From Eledone cirrhosa (taxonomy: Eukaryota; Mollusca; Cephalopoda; Octopoda; Eledonidae): a stretch of 64,000 nucleotides of DNA. The notes under the pieces were generated by a model that was not told the DNA's origin, searched no databases, and saw only the letters and a program-made list of their open reading frames with translations. Where the stretch lies: the NCBI GenBank assembly GCA_964016885.1, contig OZ024740.1:298312525-298376524 (forward strand), given 5' to 3'. Position 1 is the stretch's first letter. Each line of letters opens with the position of its first letter. The position numbers and the translations under genes were made by a program. Of this stretch, positions 1-9,989 are shown piece by piece.

Positions 1-71
1 AATTACTCACCAAATGAGATATGGTTTGAACGTATGTCGAGCAAAACCTGTCTCAGAGTGCTAACCAAGTG

Positions 72-102
<31 letters not shown>

Positions 103-326
103 TTATACATGTGTGTGTGTGGGGGGGGGGTGCGTGTGTGTGCGTATGTGTAAGTCTGTGTATGTCATGTCACCTAAATAAGACCTAGCCCGAAGCATTG
201 GTTCAGATTTCACATAAGTAAACAATGAGCTGAACTTTCGAGTATTAGAAACAGGGCTTGGGAAAGAGAGAAAGGGGCGAGAGAGAAGGGGTGTAATAGC
301 AGTTATGACAATGAATTATTATTATT
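1..326. repeat. Low-complexity flank (TA/GT/G tracts)
   Basis: A TA microsatellite near 71-105, a GT-rich stretch near 110-165 and a homopolymeric G run near 121-130. I see no coding or RNA gene here. Confidence 0.7.
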
Positions 327-540
327 AATAATGGTTTGTACTTTAGGCACAAGGCCAGCCATTTGAAGGGAAGAGGAAAGTCGATTAAATGGACCCCAAT
401 GCATTACTGGTGCTCTATTTTATCGACCTCGTAAGGATGAAAAGCAAAACTAACCTCAACAGGATTTGAACTCATATCGTAAAGGGCCGTAACTCTATGC
501 CGTAAAGCATATTGTCCGACGCTCTACCGACGATGTCAAT
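327..540 (-). mobile_element. tRNA-derived SINE, family A
   Basis: Reads on the minus strand as tRNA-like head (GGTAGAGCGTCGGACA type), B-box-like GTTCAAATCC, body and GCCTTGTGCC tail. On the plus strand the tail motif GGCACAAGGCCAGC lies near 348 and the degenerate head near 515-535. It is the same family as copies at 15.1, 17.3, 17.9, 24.5, 31.4, 45.0 and 50.7 kb. It is diverged, hence old. Confidence 0.8.
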
Positions 541-689
541 TAACATCAGTAACAACATGAATGATGTAGAAATATGTCTAAATAATGCCCTACTCCCTTA
601 GATGATCTGAGACACAAACATATATCCACTTACACAGATTTTCTAATTCGCATACATTTAAGGAATATATTCAAAAACAGAACATACAC

Positions 690-995
690 ACACATTCCTT
701 TTCCTGTCAAGTAGTCAGTGCCAACATGTGCATTGAAGTCTCCCGTCAGGATATATGACTCAGTCTTAACTACATCTAATACTGCAGTGACTTCATCAAG
801 GAAGGACCTATATTTGGACTCTTTGTTTGGGGCATAAACATGCACCACCCACAGAGACCTATCTTCAAGAGGCAGATCCTCCCTCCTAATGGCATCCAGT
901 CCATAACACATTCTAACAGCCCGGGGCTTGTGAGTATCCCCAATCTCGTCCGTGCAGTCATTTCTGGTGCCACACCTGAATAGTGGAGTTTCCAT
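690..995 (-). mobile_element. LINE endonuclease fragment
   Basis: The minus strand encodes a piece of an apurinic-type (EEP) endonuclease of a non-LTR retrotransposon. It reads VVHVYAPN, then SFLDEVTAVLDV, then ILTGDFNAHVG. The GDFNAHVG block is the conserved Asp-Phe-Asn motif of the fold. Only the C-terminal half remains, with no RT next to it, so it is a dead fragment. A short copy of the same coding block is on the plus strand near 28,095-28,135. Confidence 0.75.
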
Positions 996-1424
996 CTTCC
1001 ATCCAAATCTACAATATCAGAGCCACTTCACCTAAATGAATATTACAGCTCTCATAAAAGGACAGGAAAATAGATTGGACCAAATGATTTAAGAGAGAGA
1101 AAGCAAAATAAGCCAAAAAAGGCGGAGTGGGAGAAAGGAAGATTAGCTATCATACAATCTAATGAATGAGTTTCATATTTAACAAAAAAAGTATATGTAT
1201 TAGCCAAAGTTAATGTTTGATGTGACTTGTTGCACACATTCAACTTCGACTGATATCTTTATCGTTATAGTTAGTCAATCTATTTTTACATCCTACTTAT
1301 TTGTAAACATTGACAAATAATTATGCTATGTCCCCGTGATAAGAGATTGTGTAAACATGCTATTATATCTGGTGAAATTTAGTAATTTGCCTGGGGCGTT
1401 TCGTAATTTGAAATTTCCTATCTA
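996..1424. other. Unassigned AT-rich stretch
   Basis: No convincing exon, RNA gene or recognisable repeat. A few short open frames are present by chance. Confidence 0.5.
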
Positions 1425-1580
1425 AGTGTGTCAGGTGATGTCCGTGAGGGTGCCTGGTTATTTCAACATCTTAGCCTCGCCATCACCCGTAGTAATGTTG
1501 CAAGTGTATTGGCTTACTAAAATAAATTCCGTTGGCCCTTGTGATGTGCGGCCGATTGTCGCACTTGGTGGTGAATAAAC
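1425..1580 (+). mobile_element. LINE family B C-terminal fragment
   Basis: Plus-strand reading SGDVREGAWLFQHLSLAIT then SNVASVLAY and a stop. This block is the extreme C-terminus of a LINE polyprotein. It recurs at 2.5 kb (-), 3.8 kb (+) and 23.1 kb (-), and in altered form within the 5.6-9.0 kb array. Confidence 0.7.
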
Positions 1581-1664
1581 AAATAAAAATGAAATAAAAT
1601 AAATATGCAAATTATATTCTAGATATAAGAGGTAATGAATCACCACCTGCTTACGGACAACTGA

Positions 1665-1905
1665 CGCTGCACACCAGGTCCGAACACAGAAGAGCCGAAC
1701 TCCCATTGTCATCGCCGCCATCTCTCTGGCCCTCCCCATCTTTCTCTATTATGAGCAAATGGGGTCCCACGTACTGGCCGCCCCACGACCTCAGCGGACA
1801 GAATGGCGAAGGCGTTTCCCCTGAGGATAGTAAGGTAGATACTCTAGAAGAGTCATTCTATCTTGCGAGGTTCACACCTGCGGCTAGCTAGCTCAGCGCT
1901 TATGG
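1665..1905 (-). repeat. Dispersed repeat DR2, copy 1
   Basis: The reverse complement of this stretch matches 17,635-17,860, and a related copy lies at 32,485-32,660. Shared landmarks are CACACCAGGTCCGAACAC, ATTATGAG-AAATGG, and GGCGTTTCC followed by GAGGAT. It is moderately GC-rich. It may be a LINE untranslated or linker region; I cannot assign the family. Confidence 0.65.
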
Positions 1906-2461
1906 TGGTAAGAATGGAGGGCCAAGGACACCAGAAGTCACCACTGCTAGGGTGGTGGTTTTTGTTTTGGTTTCCTCGCTCTGGTCATATATATATATAT
2001 TGGTGCGTTGTATATAGTTAGTTATGTTTATTATAAGTGTTTATATTTGTGTCTATAATTTCATTCTTAAAGAATTGTGAGCTATTTGTAATGTTATTTA
2101 TGTATATATTTCAAACATAATACAATCTATAATAATAATCTAGCTTGAATGGAGATAGTATTCGTCATACTGACCCGCTCAATATAGACTACACGAAAAC
2201 ATATCTTCAGTACATTAAGAACCACCCTAATGGTTTATGGAGTACTCTCGGGTCTCGAATGATCCCCCACCCTCCGCTTATTCATTTTTCAGAACAGATT
2301 TTTTTGGGGTCTTATTATATTTCATTAAAACCGTGTATAATGACGCAAAAATATAAAATCATGAACAAAAATGATAAAGGAAAGAAAGAAGGAAAAAAAA
2401 GGGGGGGGGGGGGCAATTCACCACCAAGCGCGACAATCGGCAACACCTCATACCTTGGGGG
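1906..2461. repeat. Low-complexity and MITE M1 fragment
   Basis: Contains a TA run near 1988-2000, one end of MITE family M1 near 2235-2345 (CTCTCGGGTCTCGAATGAT then CCGCTTATTCATTTTTCAG), and a poly-G tract near 2401-2413. No gene. Confidence 0.55.
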
Positions 2462-2740
2462 TTAATTGTATACTTTCAGGTAAGCCAACACGCTCACAGC
2501 ATTACCACGGGTTATGGCGAGGCTAAGGTGCTGAAATAACCAGGCACCCTCATGGGCATCACCTGTCACCCCAGTAAGGCGAGCTGCCAGTGAAGACAAG
2601 AACTTCTCTGTCAGCGGCCCAACTCCACCGAACGTCTCGAACGCCACAGGCTGAAAAAAATAATTGTTTGATAAGTCCTGGTATTTCCGTTCGGCAGTGG
2701 AAGATAGTGACTCCCCGCATTCACCACGCCCATTCACCAC
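2462..2740 (-). mobile_element. LINE family B C-terminal fragment
   Basis: Minus-strand open frame with YQDLSNNYFFQPVAFETFG, then TEKFLSSLAARLTGVTGDA, then WLFQHLSLAITRGNAVSVLA. This is the typical C-terminus downstream of the reverse transcriptase in many mollusc and cnidarian LINEs (xPVAxETFGxxG ... SxAIxRGNAxxVL). It is one of the better preserved copies, with no RT domain attached. Confidence 0.75.
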
Positions 2741-3360
2741 AACCCTCCGCTTATTAAATTTTGCTAATCTCCGGCGAAAATGTTCTTAATACATTAAAAA
2801 ACAACAACACATTATGCATGATCCAAAAAGTACATTACTAGAAATCTCATACGTTATAAATGGATGTTATGCAACTATCTTGCTTAGGGTCTACCTCTAG
2901 GTCTCTTGCCGTTTGGTTTTGCCTGTAAAATGTGCCCAGCGATTCTTTACTGAGACATTCTAACCACATGCTCATAATATCGGAGTTGTGATCTCTCAAT
3001 TCGGAGAAGTGCGACTCTACCAGGAGTGACTCCAAAGACTCTTCGGAGGAATCCCATTTCTGCCGCTTTTATTTGCAATTGTATTCTTTTGGTTATTACT
3101 CAAGATTCATGATCCTCGGTAAGAGTTGGCAGGAATATCAGGGAGACAACGAGTTTGGCTTTTACACCTACTCCCTTCATCTGATTGCTGAATGCTGAGG
3201 CTGGCGCATTACTGCATCAGCTTTTGCAGTTCTTGCACTTAATTCAGCCTCCTGCATTCCATCACTCATGAACACGACTCCAAGATACTTGAACTTTTCT
3301 AACTGCTTCAGTAGAACTCCATTCACATGTATATAAATTTGAGGGACTACTGTTCACCCG
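2741..3360 (-). mobile_element. MITE M1 piece and LINE RT/3'-end debris
   Basis: 2745-2860 matches the core of MITE M1 (CCGCTTATTAAATTTTGCT, AAAAGTACATTACTAGAAAT). 2870-3060 is an antisense LINE 3' region (on minus, CATGTGGTTAGAATGTCT then GGGCACATTTTACAGG). 3150-3330 on the minus strand reads VNGVLLKQLEKFKYLGVVF then MSDGMQEAELSARTAKADA, the block around the RT thumb (EKFKYLGxxFxSDG) of non-LTR elements. All are fragments. Confidence 0.6.
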
Positions 3361-3779
3361 TCCATCTCACAATATGTGTGTGTTTGTGTGTGTAAAACGA
3401 AGGAAAGGGATACACACATATATGTCTCTAACTTAAAAACAGTGACACGCACACACGTGTCTCTAGTTTAAGAACGCCGACAAACTCATGCGCGCGCACA
3501 TACACACATTGTCCTATTACCACTTAAGAACGTTGGCTCGGGCTAACATCCCCTCAATTTTGGAACCGTCTGGGTTGTCCAGAATTGATGGGAAAAGACT
3601 TGACGGTCTTACTCTGTGCTCCTGGTCAAGAGGCAGGTGCCTTACCTGGGACATCACAGTTAGTGACTCTTTTGCTTCTTCCCACATTCTGGATGCAGTG
3701 GTAAGGGCGAGAGCTACAGCATCCGCAGCTGAACGGAACAAAAATCCTAAAATACCGTGTTCTGTCAGCTAACTATATT
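3361..3779. other. Microsatellite-rich stretch with an unassigned open frame
   Basis: GT and CA dinucleotide tracts at 3370-3510. A minus-strand open frame at 3517-3741 contains WEEAKESLTVMSQVRHLPLD. It sits between LINE pieces and is probably LINE-derived, but I do not recognise the domain. Confidence 0.4.
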
Positions 3780-3971
3780 ATCCAGCCTGTGGCGTTCGAG
3801 ACGTTTGGGGAAGTCGGGCGACTGACAGCGAGGTTCTTATCTTCACTGGGGGCTCGACAAACAAAGGTAACTGGTGATGCTCGTGAAGACACTTGGTTGT
3901 TCAAGCACCTCAGCCTCGCCATCACCCCAGGTAACGCTGCAAGCATGCTGGCTTGCTTCAAACATTATTAG
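3780..3971 (+). mobile_element. LINE family B C-terminal fragment
   Basis: Plus-strand NYIIQPVAFETFGEVGRLTA, then RFLSSLGARQTKVTGDA, then WLFKHLSLAITPGNAASMLA and a stop. Opposite in orientation to the copy at 2462-2740, so the two could pair as an imperfect inverted repeat. Confidence 0.72.
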
Positions 3972-4199
3972 AGAGGTTTCCCAGTGCTCCTCGCTATATT
4001 GTTATCTTTTGCTCTGGTAGCGTCTCGTTTGTCCACCCCTTTCGCCTGCCTTTTGTTGATGTGGATATTACGTGCTTGTGTATTTTTTTCTTTCTTTTTT
4101 TTCCTTTCCCTTTCCTTTGTATATATTATATTTGTTAGTGTTTTCGTTCTGTAACCTTTATATTAAATTTTTATACAAATGAGTTTAAAAAAAGAGTTT

Positions 4200-4960
4200 A
4201 ACTGTGTTGTTAATAAATAAATAAAACATTATACTTGTATTACCCTCCCATTTCCAATTCACTGAACGCTGTTATCATGACTGTATGTGTGCGTTTGTGT
4301 CATTTGTGTAAATGCTTGAAAGTATGTGTATTTATGTGAATGTATGTCTGTGAGCGTTTATTTTTATAAGTTTGTGTTTGCGCGCTTATAGTTACAATAT
4401 ATATCTTTCTCGCTCTAGCAATTTTATAAAATCAAAGAACAACAACACATACGCACACACAGCGTGTTGAAAAAAATCCAAATCGTTTCATCTTTCTTAT
4501 TCACTCTCTCTCTCTATATATATATAGTATAGATATACCGGAAGTATTGAAATTTGAATTTTTTTAAAGAAGTGAGTCTTTAACTATGCAATAATATTTT
4601 TAATATATGTTTAATCATTTGTTACGAAATTTAGTAGATAAATTATGTAATATTCATTCATTATTTATTCAAAGTTATAGATAAAGTACCAGTAATGCAT
4701 TGGGTAATTGCTGGCCTTGTGCCAAAAGTAGAAACAATTATTTATTCAAAGTTAACTTTGCCTTTCATCCTTACGGGGTCGATAAAATAAAGTACCAGTA
4801 ATGCACTGAGTAATTGCTGGCCTTGTGCCAAAAGTAGAAACAATTATTTATTCAAAGTAATCCAACTTATTTTACAAACTGGACAAAAAATTATATTCTG
4901 TATGCAGTCCCGCACTCCTTTCTTTATTATTGTTAAGATATAGGTGTAATGGACAAATGT
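4200..4960 (+). repeat. Dispersed repeat R, copy 1 (with SINE tails)
   Basis: Closely matches 51,290-51,870 in the same orientation: ATTATACTTGTATTACCCTC, ATCATGACTGTATGTGTGCG, TTTTTATAAGTTTGTGTTTG, then CGGAAGT and a GCAGTCCCGCACTCC-type end. An inverted partner is at 50,590-51,010. At 4,674-4,857 it carries two SINE-A 3' pieces, each followed by TTATTTATTCAAAG; the copy at 51.75 kb lacks them. Confidence 0.75.
4682..4857 (+). mobile_element. Two 5'-truncated SINE-A copies in tandem
   Basis: Both pieces contain ATAAAGTACCAGTAATGCA then ATTGCTGGCCTTGTGCC and end in AAACAATTATTTATTCAAAG. The second is longer and starts at GTTAACTTTGCCTTTCATCC. The repeated TTATTTATTCAAAG is the target sequence, so this is either two insertions at one site or one duplicated insertion. 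Confidence 0.8.
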
Positions 4961-5229
4961 CATGGTCTTTTTTATAAGTCTTTGTTGCGTTGTCTATATG
5001 ATGAAGGACATACAGAAACACACACACACACACACACACATATTATCCCCAAACGTGTTGACAGACTTGCACTTAATATGAAAGAGATAAATATTAATAA
5101 TGTTATTTAATATATTTTATACATGGGTTCCCTGGGATATTCAAACTGTTTCAAGGGTTCTACAAGGGCAAAAAGATTGAGAAACGATGCTCTAAAGACT
5201 TAAAAAATGATATAGCGCCCAGGACACGT
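4961..5229. other. AT-rich stretch with CA microsatellite
   Basis: (CA)n near 5018-5040. No gene or recognisable element seen. Confidence 0.5.
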
Positions 5230-5400
5230 TCACTTTAGAGGACTACAGGGGAGGGGGGAGGGGGGGGGGGGCTTCCAGAAGTGGCTGGAGTGCTACAGCA
5301 AGTGCATCGAAGTCGGGGAGACTAGAGTTTTGTCTTGAACTGAGTTAAATAAATTTCTCTCTGATAAAAGTCTGAAAACCTCTTCAGTGTACCTTGTACA
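5230..5400 (+). mobile_element. mariner transposase C-terminal remnant
   Basis: Plus-strand fragments resemble the end of a Tc1/mariner transposase: QKWLECYSKCIEVGET-like, then a 3' end with CTGATAAAAGTCTGAAAACC. Better preserved relatives are at 6320-6640 and 8345-8575. Each stands directly upstream, in window order, of a tRNA-Ile copy. Confidence 0.6.
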
Positions 5401-5451
5401 TTCGAAACTTTTCGAAAATATAGAAAAAAAAAATTTAAGAAAAGCTTTGGT

Positions 5452-5552
5452 TGCCCCAGGTGAGGGTCGAACTCACAACCTCCGCATTTCTAATGCTGTG
5501 CGCCAATCGCTGTCTATAAGTACGGCGCGCTAACCGATTGCGCCACTGGGGC
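5452..5552 (-). tRNA. tRNA-Ile(UAU) with intron, copy 1
   Basis: Folds as a full cloverleaf. The acceptor GCCCCAG/CTGGGGC pairs at all 7 positions, with discriminator A. A box TGGCGCAATCGG; T arm GTGAG TTCGACC CTCAC. Anticodon stem CCGTA/TGCGG with loop CTTATA+A gives anticodon UAU. A 27-nt intron (GACAGCGATT...TTAGAA) splits the loop after position 37, the usual eukaryotic site. Mature length is 74 nt. It matches the known intron-containing animal tRNA-Ile(UAU) pattern (GGCGCAATCGGTTAGCGCGC). Confidence 0.88.
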
Positions 5553-5639
5553 TCCTGCAGATCTGAATTACAAAAATCGTTTTATCCACAGAAATGTTTT
5601 CCTTTGTTTGATTTATTTCATATTTAGTGATATTTCAAA

Positions 5640-5900
5640 AAACAATTACATCTCTAGGGGAGCTGTGCCGCAGACACCGAGCCGAGGTTATTGTCATTGT
5701 TGACTGTTCCCCTTACCAATGTATCAGGTGTTTTTGATGGCCCTCAGGGCTCTGCTATCGATCCTCTTTGCCAGGGTCTGTGTGAGGGGCCACGTGTCTG
5801 CTCAATAGAGGAGAACAGCGATGGCCGATGCGTTGTAAATACGGAGCTTCGAATTCTGGGAGATTGAGCAATGGAGTGCCTAAAACAATATTAGAGAGAA
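5640..5900 (+). mobile_element. Scrambled LINE-B C-terminal piece within array
   Basis: Shares GAGCTGTGCCGCAGACACCG and CTTACCAATGTATCAGGTG with the 6.85, 7.5 and 8.8 kb pieces. These derive from the LINE-B block (TNVSGDTHGEAWLFQHL at 7.6 kb). It is strongly decayed. Confidence 0.5.
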
Positions 5901-5998
5901 ATTCCAGCGCCCCGTGTCATAGCGTGAGTGGGTGTGAGGTCCTCTCCCACTTTTATTTCTTATTCTTCTTTCGAAACTAAAGAAAAAAAATCTGTGGC

Positions 5999-6099
5999 TG
6001 CCCCAGGTGAGGATCGAACTCACAACCTCCGCATTTCTAATGTTATGCGCCAATCGCTGTCTATAAGTACGGCGCGCTAACCGATTGCGCCACTGGGGC
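5999..6099 (-). tRNA. tRNA-Ile(UAU) with intron, copy 2
   Basis: Intact cloverleaf with fully paired acceptor (GCCCCAG/CTGGGGC), A box TGGCGCAATCGG, anticodon UAU and a 27-nt intron. The T loop TTCGATC is closer to the B-box consensus than in copy 1. Intron differences from copy 1 are small (CATAACATTAG against CACAGCATTAG). Confidence 0.88.
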
Positions 6100-6109
6100 T
6101 CCGCTTCAA

Positions 6110-6290
6110 TGTCTCTCTAATATTATTTTAGACACACCACTGGCAGGTTTACCGCGATTGACAGTGAGACTAAGATGTTAGGATAATCAAGCCTCCACGT
6201 GGGAATCACCTGATACATTGGTAAGGTAAACAGCCAACAATGACAAGAACCTCGTTATCTGCGGCACAGCTCCTCCCAGAGGCACCGTAA
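6110..6290 (-). mobile_element. LINE-B C-terminal piece, inverted
   Basis: Minus-strand copy of the block otherwise on plus in the array: the plus strand shows CACCTGATACATTGGTAAGG and CTGCGGCACAGCTCCTCC. Its orientation is opposite to the pieces at 5.64 and 6.85 kb. Confidence 0.5.
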
Positions 6291-6319
6291 TTCTTTTTTT
6301 GAAACATCACTAAATATGA

Positions 6320-6640
6320 AATGAATGGACATCCTCCCTCCAGTACAGACTTAATCTCATGTGACTTCTGGATGTTCCCGAAGCTGAAGGTGAAACTCAG
6401 TGGTATCCATTTTGGGGGTGTGGAGGAGTTGAAGGAGACTGTGACAAACATCCTGGATACCTTCAAATTGGAGGACTTTAAGTGGGTCTTCCAGAAGTGG
6501 CTGGAGTGCTAAAACAAATGTATTGAAGTTGGGGGAGACTAGGGTTTTGCGTTGATCTGAGTTGAATAAGTGCCTCTCTGATAAAAGTCTGAAAACCTCT
6601 TGAGTGTACCTCTTTACATTCGAAACCTTTCGAAAATATA
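6320..6640 (+). mobile_element. mariner transposase C-terminal fragment
   Basis: Plus-strand open frame with SSTDLISCDFWMFPKLKVKL, then GIHFGGVEELKETVTNI, then FQKWLECYNKCIEVGGD-like residues. SxDLxxCDFxxFPKLK carries the final catalytic Asp region of the mariner DDE/D transposase. It is followed by the element 3' end with CTGATAAAAGTCTGAAAACC. The N-terminal half is missing. Confidence 0.75.
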
Positions 6641-6671
6641 TTTTTTTTTTAAATGAAAAAAAATCTGTGCC

Positions 6672-6772
6672 TGCCCCAGGTGAGGATCGAACTCACAACC
6701 TCCGCATTTCTAATGCTGTGCGCCAATCGCTGTCTATAAGTACGGCACGCTAACCGATTGCGCCACTGGGGC
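6672..6772 (-). tRNA. tRNA-Ile(UAU) with intron, copy 3
   Basis: Same length and fold as copies 1 and 2, with perfect acceptor and T stems. One change (GCGTGCC instead of GCGCGCC) turns a D-stem pair into a G-U wobble. Anticodon UAU and the 27-nt intron are retained. Confidence 0.85.
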
Positions 6773-6849
6773 TCCTGCAGATCTGAATTACAAAAATCGT
6801 TTTATCCACAGAAATGTTTTCCTTTGTTTGATTTATTTCATATTTAGTG

Positions 6850-7260
6850 ATATTTCAAGAAACAATTACGACATCTCTGGAGGAGCTGTGCCGCAGAAAC
6901 CGAGGTTGTTGTTATTGTTGGCTGCTCCCCTTACCAATGTATCAGGTGTTTTGATGGTCCTCAGGGCTCTGCTATCGATACTGTCGATCCTCATTGCCAG
7001 GGTTTTTCTGAGGGGCCACGTTTCTGCTCAATAGAGGAGAACGGAGATGGCCGATGCGTTGTAAATACGGAGCTTCGTATTCTGGGAGATTGAGCAATGG
7101 AGTGCCTAAAACAATATTAGAGAGACATTCCAGTGCCGCGTGTCATAGCGTGAGTGGGTGTGGGATGCTCACCCACTCTTCTCCTCCTCCTCCTCCTCCT
7201 CTTTGTGGAACCTCTTACGACCAGAGACCTCTATTTCGTACAGCCCCAAGCCCTATCCCA
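6850..7260 (+). repeat. Array spacer with LINE-B debris and CTC microsatellite
   Basis: Contains GAGCTGTGCCGCAGAAACCG, CTTACCAATGTATCAGGTG and a (CTC)n stretch near 7178-7201. Related to the spacer at 5.6-5.95 kb. Confidence 0.55.
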
Positions 7261-7312
7261 CTTTTATTTCTTATTCTTCTTTCGAAAGTAAAAAAAAAAA
7301 AAAATCTGTGCC

Positions 7313-7413
7313 TGCCCCAGGTGAGGATCGAACTCACAACCTCCGCATTCCTAATGTTATGCGCCAATTGCTGTCTATAAGTACGGCGCGCTAACCAATT
7401 GCGCCACTGGGGC
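7313..7413 (-). tRNA. tRNA-Ile(UAU) with intron, copy 4
   Basis: Cloverleaf conserved with paired acceptor, canonical T arm and anticodon UAU. The A box reads TGGCGCAATTGG (one C to T change in the D loop). The 27-nt intron carries two further changes. Probably still foldable. Confidence 0.83.
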
Positions 7414-7900
7414 TCCCGCAGATCTGAATTACAAAAATCGTTTTATCCACAGAAATGTTTTCCTTTCCATTGATTCATTTCATATTTAGTGGTGTTTCAA
7501 GAAATAATTACGACATCTCTAGGGGAGCTGTGCCTCAGACACCGAGGTTGTTGTCATTGTTGGCTGTTCACCTTACCAATGTATCAGGTGATACCCACGG
7601 GGAGGCTTGGTTATTCCAACATCTTAAGCTCACTGTCAACCATGGTAAACCTGCAGGTGTGTTGGTTTGCCTAAAACTACATTAGAGAGAAATTCCAGCG
7701 CCCCGTGTCATTGCGTGAGTGGGTGTGGGATCCTCACCCACTCTTCTTCTTCTCCTCCTCCTCTTCTTTGTGGAACCTCTTAAGACCAGAGACCTCTATT
7801 TCGTACAGCCCCAAGTCCTGTCATATACCCGCTCCCCTATCAAACTATGTTTTCCAGGTCTGACATATTATATAGTAAATGTTAAATAACACAATCAATA
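7414..7900 (+). repeat. Array unit, near-identical to 8728-9214
   Basis: Contains the LINE-B derivative TNVSGDTHGEAWLFQHLKLT then VNHGKPAGVLVCLKLH on plus, followed by a CTT/CTC microsatellite. Only scattered single-base differences separate it from the 8.73 kb copy. Confidence 0.8.
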
Positions 7901-8202
7901 TTTTGCGATGTTTTTATCCTTTAAGTGATATCAGGTTTATTGGTAAATTGAATAAGAATATCTTCGATTACTGAAAATACCAATTACAATCAATTTTTAA
8001 ACAAATGTATTTTTCTTTCCAGTCCACATAGAAATGTAGTTTAATTTTTGTAATTTACATTAAAAATACGACCACTTTATAAGTAGAACACGATTTTATA
8101 AATTTGACACATGGAAGAAACCAATGAAACAAAACATAATTGAAACTACATTCGTAACCTTTCGAAAATAAAGAAGACAAAAAACACAACCAAAGTTTTA
8201 AA

Positions 8203-8303
8203 TGCTACAGGTGAGGATCGAAATCACAACCTCCGCATTTTGAATGTTATACGCCAATCGCTGTCTATAAGTACAGCGTGCTAACCAATTGCACCGCAGG
8301 GAC
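8203..8303 (-). pseudogene. tRNA-Ile(UAU) decayed copy 5
   Basis: Aligns over the full 101 nt with its neighbours. The acceptor stem is broken (5' GTCCCTG against 3' CTGTAGC), the T loop has an extra A-rich change (TTTCGATC) and several D-arm bases differ. The anticodon UAU and intron are still recognisable. It would not be expected to mature. Confidence 0.75.
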
Positions 8304-8344
8304 TCCCGATATCTGAATTACAAAAAACCTTTTATGCACAGAAA

Positions 8345-8575
8345 TCCAAAGACTTGTGACAGCCTCCTTCATCTTCTCCATATCGTCAAAATGGATACCC
8401 CCTGAAGTTTCGGGAACATCAAGAAGTCGCATGTGGTTAAGTCTGCACTGTATGTAGCCTTCCAGAAGTGGCTGGAGTGCTACAACAAATGCATTGAAGT
8501 TGGGGAGACTAGGGTTTTGTCTTGATCTGAGTTAAATAAATGTCTCTCTGATAAAAGTCTGAAAACCTCTTGAGT
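8345..8575 (+). mobile_element. mariner remnant with internal inversion
   Basis: 8461-8575 is plus-sense transposase C-terminus (FQKWLECYNKCIEVGET) with the element 3' end. 8380-8460 is the reverse complement of the upstream transposase block (on minus: STDLTTCDFLMFPKLQG). So the two adjacent parts of one gene lie in opposite orientation. Confidence 0.6.
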
Positions 8576-8626
8576 TCGAAACCTTTCGAAAATTAAAAAA
8601 ATTAAAAAAGAAAGAAAATCATTGCC

Positions 8627-8727
8627 TGCCCCAGGTGAGGATCGAACTCACAACCTCCGCATTCCTAATGTTATGCGCCAATCGCTGTCTATAAGTACGG
8701 CGCGCTAACCGATTACGCCACTGGGGC
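8627..8727 (-). tRNA. tRNA-Ile(UAU) with intron, copy 6
   Basis: Paired acceptor, canonical T arm, anticodon UAU, 27-nt intron. The A box reads TGGCGTAATCGG, a C to U change leaving a D-stem wobble. Sits in the 1,314-bp unit duplicated from copy 4. Confidence 0.83.
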
Positions 8728-9214
8728 TCCCGCAGATCTGAATTACAAAAATCGTTTTATCCACAGAAATGTTTTCCTTTCCATTGATTCATTTCATATT
8801 TAGTGGTGTTTCAAGAAATAATTACGACATCTCTAGGGGAGCTGTGCCTCAGACACCGAGGTTGTTGTCATTGTTGGCTGGTCACCTTACCAATGTATCA
8901 GGTGATACCCACGGGGAAGCTTGGTTATTCCAACATCTTAAGCTCACTGTCAACCATGGTAAACCTGCAGGTGTGTTGGTTTGCCTAAAACTACATTAGA
9001 GAGAAATTCCAGCGCCCCGTGTCATTGCGTGAGTGGGTGTGGGATCCTCACCCACTCTTCTTCTTCTCCTCCTCCTCTTCTTTGTGGAACCTCTTAAGAC
9101 CAGAGACCTCTATTTCGTACAGCCCCCAGTCCTGTCATATACCTGCTCCCCTATCAAACTGTGTTTTCCAGGTCTGACATATTATATAGTAAATGTTAAA
9201 TAACACAATCAATA
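8728..9214 (+). repeat. Array unit, second copy of 7414-7900
   Basis: Near-identical duplicate of 7414-7900, including the LINE-B derived frame and the CTT/CTC microsatellite. The homology to the first unit continues downstream to about 9,370. Confidence 0.8.
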
Positions 9215-9688
9215 TTTTGCGATGTTTTTATCCTTTAAGTGATATCAGGTTTATTGGTAAATTGAATAAGAATATCTTCGATTACTGAAAATACCAATTA
9301 CAATCAATTTTGAAACAAATATATATTCTTTGCAGTCCACATAAAAATGTAGTTTTTGTAATTTACATTAAAAATACGACCAGTGAGATTTCACTGTATA
9401 AAATAGAACATATTTTATAGATTTGACACATGGATGTATCCGGTGAAGAAACACAGAATTGAAACAACTCTTCAAGTCTAGTCAGTGGCACAGGTCAATT
9501 TTCCCTGCCAGCGATCCATCCTGGTGACCAACTATTTGGCTAATATGAGGCATCAAGACTTTCCCCTCATCCCCCCTGCAGTGTAGACCTAGCCACATGC
9601 GACACCTACGCATTCATGAGTGAGTGTGAGGTCCTCTCCCATTTTTATTTCATCTTCTTTTGAAACTAAAGAAAAAATAATCTTTGGC

Positions 9689-9789
9689 TGCCCTAGGTGA
9701 GGATCGAACTCACAACCTCCGCATTTCTAATGCTGTGCGCCAAACGCTGTCTATAAGTACGGTGCGCTAACCGATTGCGCCACTGGGGC
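9689..9789 (-). tRNA. tRNA-Ile(UAU) with intron, copy 7
   Basis: Same fold. One acceptor mismatch (GCCCCAG against CTAGGGC, a C-A pair) and a changed intron (GCGTTTGGCG). A and B boxes are intact, anticodon UAU. It may be functional or in early decay. Confidence 0.72.
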
Positions 9790-9989
9790 TCTCGTTTTAT
9801 CTACAGAAATGTTTTCCTTTCCATTGATTCATTTCATATTTAGTGATGTTTCAAAAAACAATTACATCTCTGGAGGAGCTGCGCCGCAGAGACCGAGCTT
9901 GTTATCATTGTTAGCTGTTCACCTTGGTGTGCCTAAAAAAAAACATTAGAAAAAATTCCAGCGCCCCGTGTCATGGCGTTAGTGAGTGT

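Noticed and set aside
7054..7394. Open frames of 78-108 codons across the tRNA-Ile copy at 7.3 kb
   Set aside because: They run through a tRNA sequence and a CTC microsatellite; chance frames.
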